In this document: in pieces, positions 36,345 to 46,920 of the stretch
How the letters are laid out: each line of letters begins with the position of its first letter
Position numbering within the stretch: the first letter of the stretch is position 1
Assembly: GCA_016584305.1 (NCBI GenBank)
Contig: JACEEZ010001127.1
Span: forward strand, 44,291 to 108,290
DNA length: 64,000 nt
From: Chionoecetes opilio
Taxonomy: Eukaryota; Arthropoda; Malacostraca; Decapoda; Majidae
Direction: 5' to 3'
Notes under the pieces: generated by a model
The model's database searches: none
What the model was told of the DNA's origin: nothing
What the model saw: only the letters and a program-made list of their open reading frames with translations
Translations under genes and position numbers: made by a program

Positions 36345-36418
36345 TGCTAGGGGCTTGCTCCACCTTTGCCGCGGATCGGCCCGGTATTGCAGTACCTCCG
36401 GGATCGGTCCACTCCCCC
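36345..36418 (+). pseudogene. U2 snRNA gene, 3' part (interrupted copy 1)
   Basis: It begins with the duplicated tgctaggg and continues identically to the intact copy through gcttgctccacc, the 3' stem-loop ccggtattgcagtacctccg and ggtccactccccc, then 'aggggagaataaaact', where the two loci diverge. Confidence 0.9.
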
Positions 36419-36640
36419 AGGGGAGAATAAAACTCGCGAGGTTTTTCATACCAAAATGATGTTGGAATGAAGAAATCATTTTGGTCCAAACTTGGTGTGT
36501 CGCTGAGTACTCGAATACGATCTAAAACTTTAACTTGAGTTGGGAGATTGGGAGGCACCCAGCGGAAGCCTTTTGTCCGGCGCCATATGTAAACAAACCC
36601 TTTTGCCTCATCCAGCTGATAATGACTTCGCCATGGCAGC

Positions 36641-36899
36641 GGTCTCTTTAATACCGAAACATACCGAAATAACCCTGAAAACATACCGAAATATATAAAA
36701 AAAATACAGAAAGACGCATTTCTATGTATGTATTATGTCTCAATACCAAAATATGGTATAAAGAGTATACTGTACATATATTTCAAAAACGTATTTTGGT
36801 GTATTTCGGTATTAACTCTTAATACCGAAATACATCCAAACACATACCCAAATATACCGTATGTGGTATGTATTTCGGTGTATTTCGGTAGAGACACTC
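36641..36899. mobile_element. MITE with 10-bp direct repeats
   Basis: Inverted ends ggtctctttaataccgaaac and the inverse of cggtagagacactc. The flanking direct repeat ccatggcagc is identical at 36631-36640 and 36900-36909. The interior is rich in 'taccgaaata' and 'tatttcggt'. The TSD length fits hAT (8) with chance extension or a Mutator-like element (9-10). No coding capacity. Confidence 0.6.
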
Positions 36900-36911
36900 C
36901 CATGGCAGCAC

Positions 36912-36985
36912 ACGGCATGGTAAAAATGGACGAGGACTGCGCGTTCATTTTCTGAGATACTGACTAGGTTTTCCTTGCATAAAAG
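36912..36985 (-). repeat. Single 80-bp satellite monomer
   Basis: 'aatggacgaggactgcgcg', 'attttctgagatactgacta' and 'ttttccttgcat' are the inverse of the satellite unit at 3586-3882. Confidence 0.6.
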
Positions 36986-37189
36986 TAGTACTTTTTCTGA
37001 TGGAGGTATTTTAATGGGAAATATTCCGCAGAAGTTGGCGGCGCCAACCACCCGGGCAATCGCGCACCATCAAATTAGTTTTTTTTAACCTAAATAGCTC
37101 AATAAAGCCTAACCCAAAACTACCTTAAGCCTAACATAACCTATACCAAACCTTAACATATAACCTAAATCTAACATAACCAAAACTAA

Positions 37190-38480
37190 ACGTAACTTAA
37201 CTCAGCAATTATTATATAAAAATAAGTTATATTTTTGGTTTCCGGAAGTGAATAACTATTGCATAATATACTAAACCGAAAATAATAGAGAAAAAATAAG
37301 CTGTGAGGCCTGTAAAGTCTGTGCTGACGGCGGTAGCGACCGCGCAGTTCTCGTCCAAACTGGCACGGCAGTCGCAGGTCTTCACCATACACCAGCTCCG
37401 CCGGCGTGTGATGAATATCTTCCTTCTCCGTAGCTCTGAGTGTGAGGAGGAGGATGGGAAGGGTGTCTACCCAGCTTGTTGGGTGTGGCTGGGCCCGCAT
37501 GGCTTCCTTTAGGCGTCTGTGGAAACGCTCCACCATGCCGTTGGCTTGAGTGCTTGATTGGCTTGACTACATACGCCGTAGTACGCTGACGGCAGGTTCC
37601 CAGGAAAGCCAGCAGGTCAGCCCAAGCATGGGACTCAAACTGCACTCCTTGATCCGTGATGAGAGTTTACAGGCGCGCCGTACAGTGTTACCCAACCCGA
37701 CAGGAAAGGAGCAGCCGTGCATTCCGCGGTACTATCAGGCATGGGAATAGCGGCGCCGCAACGGGTCACTGTCCACACACGTCAGCAGGTAACGGTGACC
37801 GCGGGAGGCCGGCAAAGGACCCACCAGGTCTACATGGACGGTATGAAATCGTTGGGTGGGCGTGGGGAAGGTGTGGAGAGGGGCTCGTGTGTGTCGATGA
37901 ATCTTTTCCGTTTGACAGGCAAGACAAGCCCGCGTCCACTCCTTAATGTCACGTCTCATCCCAGGCCATACCGCTCGCCTGCTAATGACGCGATGGTTAC
38001 CGAGGATGCCGGGGTGGTTCAGGGAGTGGTAGTGATTGAACTACTTGTGACAACGCCTTGCGGTGTTGACGGGTGATGAATGGGCGTGCGTGGCCACATG
38101 ATACGTCACCAGAGTTTGGCCGCGGAGTCGGGGACTTCGTGCAGTACCAGGTGGAGCGCTGTGGGCCCCTCTATCAGGACTTGCAACTCCAGGTCTCCCT
38201 CCTGTGTCGCCGCCAGGGCCACGTAATCTAACGGCGCAGGCATCGTGACCGCGGACATCATCCGGGGGGTTGTATCGCAGCGGGAGAGAGCGTCGGCCAC
38301 GGTATAGGATATAGCGGATGTCTGTGGTAAACTCTGATATATAAGCCAGCTGTCTGGAGACCCGGGGGGTGAAACTTTAACCAGATTGCACCATAGCGTG
38401 TGTTAATGGCTTGTGATCTGTCAATACTTGAAACTCCCTGCCCTCCAGGAAGTGACGGAATAATTAGCCAGGTGTACGGC
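37190..38480 (-). pseudogene. Ty3/Gypsy pol remnant (RNase H to integrase)
   Basis: The minus strand in several frames gives, 5' to 3': an RNase H-side relic near 38258-38480, ADALSR (38290), then the integrase zinc-binding region with CLACQTEKIHRHTRAPLHTF and the core start FHTVHVDLVGPLPASRGHRY with TCVDS (37735-37959), QFESHAWADLLAFLGTCRQR (about 37580-37645), then MVERFHRRLKEAMRAQ and LTPAELVYGEDLRLP-like text (HTPAELVYGEDLRLPCQF). The order and motifs fit a Ty3/Gypsy integrase. Frameshifts separate the pieces and no gag, protease, reverse transcriptase or LTRs are visible next to it. The protein would have inserted the element's cDNA. Confidence 0.8.
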
Positions 38481-38559
38481 CCCAACCTTGGGGCCACTAC
38501 ACAGCCATGATTTTTCTACGTGTATGATAATAAATTCCGGCCTTCCCCACGCTGCGATG

Positions 38560-38705
38560 CACTTTTTCATCCTGGTCTCGACCTGGTCTCGAGCCAAACT
38601 CCGAGACCAGAAGCTTCGAGACCAAGATCAAGACAAAGACCACATCAAACGAGACCAAGACCACATCAATCTCGAGACCAAGACCAGTCTCGAGACCTAC
38701 AACAC
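38560..38705 (+). repeat. 'gagaccaagacc' repeat block
   Basis: Repeated ctcgagacc, gagaccaaga and gaccacatcaa phrases directly before the TA tract; probably the end of a small transposon. Confidence 0.45.
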
Positions 38706-38710
38706 TGGCC

Positions 38711-38712
<2 letters not shown>

Positions 38713-38783
<71 letters not shown>

Positions 38784-38807
38784 AGACTACTGTAGATATA
38801 GTGGTCT

Positions 38808-38850
<43 letters not shown>
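38713..38850 (+). repeat. (TA)n tracts
   Basis: Two long TA tracts separated by 'ctcagactactgtagatata' text. Confidence 0.9.
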
Positions 38851-38856
<6 letters not shown>

Positions 38857-39116
38857 TTATAATAAATATATTTTATTATTTATTTTTTGCAAAGGGGGGG
38901 GCCATGGCCGCATGCCTCCCCCCCCTCCCTCGGTACGCCACTGTACACAGCTATTGGCCAAATTCTCCACTTTTTCTCCTCGACAGATAAGAAGACGAAG
39001 AATCATTGCATGTGTAGAATCACACACGGACACTCATATAGCAGGCTATTTTGACGGGTTTTTCAGTAATAGTCACGATTTTTTTTAATAGATTACCTCG
39101 TATCAGGTGACAGGCG

Positions 39117-40749
39117 TGTTACCCTTATCTGTGTGTTGTTACAGGTAACAGGGGTCAACCCAAGTAAGAATACTTACAACTGTTGGTGACACAGTAGGGG
39201 TTGATTGCCTCAGAAGTCACTTCAGATGGTAGTTGAATAAAAGTGGTCGAGCGGTTGTTTTATAAGGCTTGTTAATCAGTAAGTACCAGAACAATAATTA
39301 CAAGATATACCGTATTTGCCGGCGCATAAGACGCAGTTTTTTCCCTTAAAAAGGAATGCAAAGTTCACCCTGCGTCTAATGCGGCCATATTAGCGAATGA
39401 GAGGTCGGGCAGAGAATGCAGAACAGCCGGTGGTGTATTACTAAAGGAGTCTGGAGTTATCTGTGTTGAGCAGTAGTCCACTGAGCACAAATTTGTAACT
39501 GTGTTATCAACAGTTATGCATAATACTAAGAAAAGGTTGGAGTTTAAGAGAAAACAAGAGCTGGGGCAACAAGATAGCGACTGTTGCTGCCAAGATGGCC
39601 GTGTCAGATGTAAACATCATCCACCCCCCGCTGCTGCTCTCCATTGTAAAACGTCTGATATCTCAGGTCTGCCGCTTCACCTGGGATACTTCACTCGGCG
39701 ACGCCCTCCGCGCACCCACCAGGGGTCATTACCGCTCAGACTCCACCCCGCACCCATGGAAAAGACAAACACCCCGCATATCAGATGTCGCCTTAACCCG
39801 CATTCGACTCGGGCCACACAAGTTGACAAGAGTTGGAAGGAGATGATAGAAGGGAGGCAGAAAATGGTGAAGGAATTTTCGCTGGAATGAGTATTGTTGA
39901 TAAATGGAATAGTGAAACAAAGATCGTGTTAAAGTTTTATTTGAAGGAGTGTGAGCAGTGAGAGTGAGGTGTAGTATTTTTGGGAGTCTGTCTATACACA
40001 CAAGGATGGAGAAAGGGGGTCGTGGCCTTGTAGTTTATTTGACAGCGAGTCATTGTACAACGTGGGGACAAGAGGTGCGCGGCGTGTGTGTGTCTGTGTC
40101 CTGTGGCTTACTGAATTACCTGGCTGGTGTTGCTGCCACTGTTGCAGTTGTGTCGGCGAGGACAAGTCAGGTCAGCGTCAGGTCACCCTCTAATCCTGGT
40201 CCCAGACAGGGGGGTGGCCTAAGCCGATGCAGGTGTGTATGTGCGTGTGTGTGTTAGCGCCGCTACAGTGGTAAGCAAGGTGGGATGGTGATAGATGAGA
40301 TGGGATGGTGGGAAGGTGGGATGGGTGGGAATGTCTAATAGACAGAGCCGTGAACAGTTAATGTCGTGACAAGGCACTCTCACACCTCCTGGGTGTGGAG
40401 TGCACACAGACACTCAGGAACGTGTCGTCTGGTGGAGCGCAAGCTAACGCGTCTCCTTTAGCTCTCCCTAGTTCTGTCTCCTCTCCGGCTTAGTTGCAGC
40501 ATATGAGGAAAGCTGCCCGGAAGCTGTGGTTCCGGTGAGCCGGTGAGCGAAGTGTTTACGTCGTGCTTCCCAAGACCAGGCTATCCACGTCATCATGATG
40601 GGATGGCGTGGCTGCTTGGGTCAGCATAATGTCATCAAAAGGTGTCAACACTCAGCATCCGGTAGACGCCAGTACAAGACACACATACACTCAGACATCC
40701 TGTATTAGTATCGATTAACACATACATATAATATAACCAGTACGCTAAT
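39117..40749. repeat. Left long direct repeat (LTR-like)
   Basis: Shared with the right repeat: 39117-39311 ('gggtcaacccaagtaagaat', 'agtggtcgagcggttgtttt') and 40331-40749 ('tctaatagacagagccgtga', 'ggatggcgtggctgcttggg'). Between them about 1.0 kb (39312-40330) replaces about 90 bp of the right copy. That segment starts accgtatttgccggcgcata, a common DNA-transposon end. Confidence 0.6.
39594..39850 (+). pseudogene. Possible LINE protein C-terminus
   Basis: The plus-strand frame reads HPPLLLSIVKRLISQVCRFT, WDTSLGDALRAPTRGHYRSD, PWKRQTPRISDVALTRIRLG, PHKLTR. The 'R-DVALTR-RLG---LT' ending resembles the end of RNase H-bearing LINE proteins (I or Jockey groups, usually 'RLGH--LTH'). It is short, isolated and lies in the segment inserted in the left repeat. 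Assignment is tentative. Confidence 0.35.
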
Positions 40750-42011
40750 ATCGCTTTCCCCTTACAACAACGCGTCCTCGCGATTGTATAAAGACATGTA
40801 TACCTAACTTGTGTTACATCGTTGTGTACTATACAGATTCTCAGTGTTGCCGATGCTCCTTACAAGTGCCTATACAAGGTGAGGGTTTACATGACAACAT
40901 AGCAAAGAGGAATCCCACTAAATGTTTGGTATAACAGGAGTAATGATATAAGGACAGTGCACTTAAGGTCATCAATAAACTGGTAAAATACTTTACAACA
41001 GAATCTAAACATGAGTTATTAGAATAAAAATGAACTCAAAGTCTGTTAGTAATGTGTTAATATCCCTGCAAATATTAAGAAGTGCGTTTGCCAAAACTCT
41101 ACCGCGTAGTCAGTATACTGCAGTATACTGCAGGGCCTTGAGCACGTAACTAATCGCACTGGCAGTTATATTTATTTCATTAATTTATTATTTATATTTT
41201 AAGACCTGCTTCTTTAAACTTAAGGAGTAGATACGGCTTGTAATGCTAATAAAATCTGACAACGGGGCTGTACTAAAAATTATCACAACATTAAAATATG
41301 CATATATATTATTTGCATACAACATAAAAGTGATAGGAACTGGTTTCAGCTCAATTAGTATTATAACTCAATCAAAATGTTGTGCTGGGAGTGCCACATG
41401 GCAGTAATTTCCCTTGACATTGGCATTTGCTGCTTTTAAGAGTATTAATTTTATTTTTATTTTATTTCGTTATTTATGAACCTATTATTTACGGAGTACG
41501 GCTTCTCAGCTTATAAAAATGTAGACTCCGGGTCTGTAATATAAATTTTCACGTTAAGATATGCATGTATATTATTTCATGGCATATCAGAGAGTAATGT
41601 ATTTATTTAATCATTCTCTAAGAAGTGATGAGAGCTGCCTTCAGCTAGAATAGTATTCTAAACAATAAAATGTGCATAAGGAGTGCCAATGGCAGTAATT
41701 AATCTCTTTTGACACGAGTGCCTGTAGCACTTGGCTGCTAAATTAATAGTTTTTGTGTTATAATATCCTTACATCGACAAAAATATATTTCCTGGCAGCT
41801 AAACTTGGCGTAATAACACTAGTGGCCTGAGGAAGAGTCTGGCAAGGGCAAAAGTAACTACCTGCAACGGATGGGTTAGAATTAGATTTCTAGTTAGTAT
41901 AGTCATTAAATTCATAAGTAAAACTTTAATTAAGTTAACTATTATCTCCCATCTCCTGGCTCTTAAGGCAATTCAAGAAGGAGAATTGAATATATTTTAC
42001 ATATAGGGAAG
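40750..42011. repeat. Interior of the LTR-like element with diverged repeats
   Basis: Two diverged units of about 260-290 bp lie near 41160-41440 and 41440-41720. Both contain 'atatgcat..atattattt', 'gcttcagctcaa / cttcagctagaatagtat', 'aatgtgc' and 'ggagtgcc.a.tggcagtaatt'. No protein is visible. Confidence 0.4.
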
Positions 42012-42023
42012 TTAACAAATTAA

Positions 42024-43190
42024 ATGTGTGGTGGAACGCCGACGTGAGTTTCGACAGGGGATGCTTGCAGCCTATGTTGATCTCAAGAAGGCGTTTGACT
42101 CAGTGCATCGTGAGTCACTCTGGGATCTTCTGCGACTTCGAGGGATTCCTGCAAGGACTATTGGTTTGATAACTGGTCTGTATTCTGGGACTGAGAGTGC
42201 TGTGAAGTGTGGGGCAGGTGTATCCAGCTTCTTTCCTGTGAACACAGGAGTGAGGCAAGGGTGCGTCCTTGCCCCATCACTTCAACGCTTGTATGGACTG
42301 GGTATTGGACAAGGTTGTAGATCAAAGTGATTGTGGAGCATCCGTTGGCAACACCAAGATCACTGATCTTGTTTTTGCCGATGATGCAGTAATCTTTGCT
42401 GAGTCGCTGGAGGTTCTGGTGATGGCTCTCGAGGCGCTGCACGAGGAAGCAAAGCCTTTGGGACTTGAGGTCGCCTGGCTCAAGACCAAGGTCCAGGTGT
42501 TTGGAGACTTACTAGATGAAGCAGTACAGTCTGTTCATGCGTGTGGCGAGGACATTGAGATCTTGGAAAGTTTTACATACCTTGGTAGCGCAGTCCATAA
42601 TGACGGCGGGTCACGTCAAGAAGTCTTACGGCGGATTGGCATAGCCCACGGTGTTATGGACTCGCTCAGCGGGAGTATTTGGCGTTGTCGGTACCTGTGC
42701 AGAAGGACAAAGATCCGGATCTTCAAATCGCTTGTGATCCCTGTCTTACTCTATGGTTGTGAGACATGGACACTAAATAGTGACTTGAAGAGACGAATCA
42801 ATGCCTTTGGTAATAAGTGTCTTCGCAGAATCATGGGGTATCGCTGGGATGATTACGTGTCAAATCAGCGATTGCACCGTGAGACTGAATCGAGGCCTAT
42901 TACCTGCATAGTCCGTCAGCGCCAACTTCGGCTATATGGGCATGTGGCACGCTACCCTGAAACCGATCCTTCCCATCGGGTTGTATCTGTAAGAGACAAT
43001 CCGGCGTGGAGGAGGCCAAGGGGGCGCCCACAAGGCTCGTGGCTGGGGCAAGTTGATGTTTCTTGTCGAGAGCTGCTTGGTATGGGAAAGGAGCCTGCAT
43101 GGGAACTCGCGCGTGGTGACCCCCGGGAGTGGCGTCGTAGGGTGGGCGAGGCGACGCGCCCCCCGGCGTATGCCCCTAATGATTGATTGA
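42024..43190 (+). pseudogene. 5'-truncated RTE-type retrotransposon with reverse transcriptase
   Basis: It is flanked by a 12-bp target duplication ttaacaaattaa (42012-42023 and 43191-43202) and ends with 'aatgattgattga', the TGAT-type tail of RTE elements. The coding part opens at VERRREFRQGMLAAYVDLKK with AFDSVHRESLWD (RT motif 2), then GVRQGCVLAPSL, a one-base frameshift near 42270, then FNACMDWVLDK, the catalytic VFADDAVIFAES, SFTYLGSAVHNDGG, LLYGCETWTLNSDLKRRI, CLRRIMGYRWDDYVSNQRLH, RQLRLYGHVARYPETDP and RRPRGRPQGSW, to a stop at 43186. The endonuclease and the start of RT are missing. Apart from the frameshift the reading frame is long and clean, suggesting a fairly recent insertion. 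Confidence 0.9.
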
Positions 43191-43202
43191 TTAACAAATT
43201 AA

Positions 43203-44068
43203 GAATTACGAGAAATTTTGAAATATTAGCGGTAAGCATATTTAAAACATCTATAGAAAAATAACTGACAAATTAATTACTTGAAATTCTTTCCTATGGC
43301 TATTTAAGAAAAACAAATGTGAAAATATTTAGATCACCACTAAGTGTTATTTATGTAAACGAGTTGCGTTTTTAAAGTATGTCATGTAAGGTCAGCTAGA
43401 TGTTGTATACTCACTAACATTGTGTGGATTCAGCAAAGCACGTCTATCCGTACTGCTGAATCAGGAGGGCTTCCTCCAAGGCAGTGTTACAGATGTGAGG
43501 AATGATGAGTAGACGCTTCTGGCCGGGGCGCTGGCTGGCTGGCTGCTGGCTGCTGGCTGTTGACAAAGAGTTTGCTGAATTGGAAGTATTGGAAATTAAA
43601 GAATCGGCTAGTTGTACCTCTCGTCCTGTCTTCATTATAAAAATTCAAATCTTGTCCCCCCGTCTGTGCCATGATAAAGCCTTGTACGTCTTGTCCTCGT
43701 CCTCTTGATTACCTCTTCTTCCACGCGTCCTCGTCCCCGTCCTCGCTGTTCTCGTCGCTGAATCTCGGAGTCAATGTAGGCTGGATTCTCTATACTGGGG
43801 AGTTATTAATTGATAACTCTGTTTGTTGTGGTTTGAGTAATGATATGAACGGGGAGATCTTTAAGAGGAGATGCTGAATCGCGGAAAAAATCACGCCAGG
43901 CCAGTGTTTGTCTGACGCAGCTTAAACAATTTTTGTCTCTGTCTCTCTGTCTACGTTCACTGACTCAATGTGTTTCTACAATATATCGCTCACGTGTATT
44001 AATTGTTCATTATTTTACGGTACTGTAATACTAATGGTTGTTTCGTATCCCAAGCTGTTTACCATTTA
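43203..44068. other. Remainder of the interior; no gene
   Basis: Contains a short 'ggctggctggctgctggctg' repeat at about 43530 and no recognisable protein. Confidence 0.35.
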
Positions 44069-45282
44069 TGTTACCCTTATCTGTGTGTTGTTACAGGTAA
44101 CAGGGGTCAACCCAAGTAAGAATACTTACAACTGTTGGTGACACAGTAGGGGTTGATTGCCTCAGAAGTGCAAGGTTGATGGGTAGGCGTATACCGTCCT
44201 AGCAGGGGCGTAGTTAGGCCTGGGCATTGGAGGCTGTAGCCCCGAATGTTTTATGAATAGCCCCGTATCTCAAATACCTTTTTATATTTTTTAAAATTTA
44301 TTATATATTTTTTCTCACAAAAATAAGATAAGCTCTGACTGGGGCCAACATAAATTAAAGTATTGTAAAAAACAAGATATTTGGTTAGATGTTACTTAGC
44401 GTATGCTGATGACATCCTTTTTATGAGCAGGACATGAGAGAGGTGGAGAGAACAGAGGAGATGAGGAGTGCATGACAGAGGAGACACCAAAAGACCTTTT
44501 GGAGAGGTGAAGAAGAGAATATCAGATGGACAAGACACACAGTTAACAGAAGTGCATTTTTTTCAAAGTGCATTTAACACAGTGAGCTGCGGTCAAGGCA
44601 GCTAAGTCTCGTCCCTCTCATGTTTACAGTGCGTGTGTACGGTGTGGTGATAGTGTTTTCTTTAATTACCCTATGACTATGGGAAATCGAGTGAAGTATT
44701 TGTAAAACATAAACTTATCCCAGCTGACTTTAAATGAAAAGACTGAAATCAAGCGGTACCGACTTTATTTTCAAGTAATACTGTAATTCTACCATCACCT
44801 CAGCCATCCCTTCTACTACCACCCCCACCATCCCTTCTACCACCACCACCACTACTACCATGCCCTGAAATGGGCCGTAAACCTCCACTACAACTCATAC
44901 CTGAGTTTGGTCAAATTAATGTATCCTACTGTTGTGTGAAGCTTGCAGTCCCTCCATTTTATTTTATCACGAGCCGCCACTGATCAGTTCCACAAAATCT
45001 CTAAATTCTGGTTGTCACATTATCACTTCAGTATATTCACCTCATTTTCAGCCCCTGCCATACGCATACCATTCATCCGTCTCTATAACACGTCTTTCAC
45101 CCACGCAAACGTCATCCACGGTACTACACCCACCGTAGTCATCCGTCTGCCGCAGTTGTCGTCGAGGCTAATTAGAACATGACTGGGTCTGGATTAAAGT
45201 ATTTTTTACCTTTCTTTTGTTTCTACAGGTCAGAACGAGTGTGAAAGTAACAATGAAATGTGCAAACAAACAAAAATCATGG

Positions 45283-45330
45283 TTAGGTTAGGTTAGTTTG
45301 AGGGTTAGGTTAGAACGTTAGAGTAGGTTA
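45283..45330 (+). repeat. TTAGG-type repeats
   Basis: 'ggttaggttaggttagtttg' and similar, just before an ATT tract at the tail of the SINE. Confidence 0.5.
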
Positions 45331-45372
45331 GTTTATTATTATTATTATTATTATTTTTTTTTTTTACAATTG

Positions 45373-45690
45373 TGCCTATAGCGCCTGTAGGCAGTGGTGA
45401 CCCAGGGCTCGGATGGTAGGCTCTGGAGGTTCACTTGAGGGCTGTGATGATTGGTCCTCGCCCGTGGTGGCGCAGGCAGGATTTTTATAGTGACGCCTGT
45501 AGAGGCTCATGCCGCCCCCCTGTGTCCTCCGATGCACTCGCAATCGAAGGTAGAGTTGATGGGCTGGGCATGTAGGTGTTCTTAGGCCACTCGACGGTGC
45601 AGAAAGGTTTTGGTTTTCTTCGGGGATCGAACTCGGGTCACCGAGAACGCCAGTCGGAGACGCTAGCCACTCCGCTACCGCCTCCCCCAA
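45373..45690 (-). repeat. tRNA-derived SINE
   Basis: The minus-strand head is gaggcggtagcggagtggct (A-box-like) followed by gacccgagttcgatcccc (B-box-like). The body contains 'cactcgcaatcgaaggtaga' in plus orientation, and the 3' end runs into (ATT)n at 45337-45356. A body fragment also occurs at 16983-17075. Confidence 0.65.
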
Positions 45691-46293
45691 ATGGTTTGAT
45701 TAATGGTTTGATTAGGTTATTATTTGATGCTTTAACAACTGGAGCGTGTTTTTTTCCCGTCAAAATGTCTAAAAAGTGTATTATTAGAAATTTGTCATCA
45801 CTTATTCGAATTGCAAAAAACACTTAGGTTTGCACAGGAAAAAACTATCTCTATTAGGGAAAGAAAGCATCACATATCAAGCAAAAAAAAAAAAAAACTT
45901 ATCTGAGAATCTTGCAACAGGCAAACTAAATTTTTACCGGGGTCGATCATGGCGTAGTACTCGACGAAAGTGAATTTGGCTTCCGCGTCACGTGCTGTGT
46001 TGAGGGTGGACGCAAGATCAATAGACTTTTAAAGTGTCTATTAGTGTCTTTAAGTGTCTGTCTTAAGTGTCTTTATAGTGTCTATTAATCCAAGGCCAAG
46101 AAAGGAAGGTCAGCCAGCCTGTACCCATAAGTTAATCCCTCTCCCTGTTCACGTTGGGTGGACGTGCTTGTGCCTTGTGTTGTGTGGCGCAGCGAGACGT
46201 CCTGCAGGTGGGTGGGTGTGACATGTGACGGGGTGGCGCTGAGGGTCGTTCAAGGTTGACCGGGTGTTGCTGAAGAGGCTACCCGCCGGTGAC

Positions 46294-46557
46294 ACTACCC
46301 TAGATAACACTATAGTCGCCAGTCACTTGCCACTGCACTAATGTCGCCAAGCACAATATGTTATGAATTTTAGCATCACTACAGACTTTTATGTACCACT
46401 GAAGAGGCATGCACAGAAGTTTATATTATGTACATCACACTACATGTCTTCAGTGGCATGTAAAGTCTTTAGTGATGCTAGAATTTGTAATATATTGTGC
46501 CTGGCGACATTAGTGTAGTGGCAAGTGACTGGCGACTATAGTGTTATCTACGGTAGT
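46294..46557. repeat. Foldback element, about 110-bp arms
   Basis: The arm 46294-46405 (with cactatagtcgccagtcactt and tagcatcacta) is matched in inverse by 46447-46557; the loop is about 41 nt. The arms are about 90% alike. It lies in the interior of the 3.1-kb hAT element. Confidence 0.75.
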
Positions 46558-46576
46558 AGCAACGCAGGTAGTACTA

Positions 46577-46920
46577 GCATGGGCGTAGTTAGGCCTGGGC
46601 ATTGGGGGCTGTGGCCCCGAATGTTTTATGGATCTCAAATACCTTTTTTTTCTTTCTTTTTCTCACAAAAATAAGATAAGCTCTGACTGGGGCAACATAA
46701 AATTATAGTAAAAAACAAGATATTTGGTTAGATATTACTTAGCGTATGCTGATGACATCCTTTTTATGAGCAGGACATGAGAGAGGTGGAGAGAACAGAG
46801 GAGATGAGGAGTGCATGACAGAGGAGACACCAAAAGACCTTTTGGAGAGGTGAAGAAGAGAATATCAGATGGACAAGACACACAGTTAACAGAAGTGCAT
46901 TTTTTTCAAAGTGCATTTTT
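46577..46920 (+). repeat. Internal second copy of the hAT left part
   Basis: 'gggcgtagttaggcctgggc', 'gatgacatcctttttatgag' and 'gaagtgcatttttttcaaag' repeat 44206-44577 with few differences. Confidence 0.75.

Noticed and set aside
24103..36418. A 12-kb intron inside U2
   Set aside because: snRNA genes have no introns, the borders are hAT ends with a duplicated octamer, and no splice sites are present.
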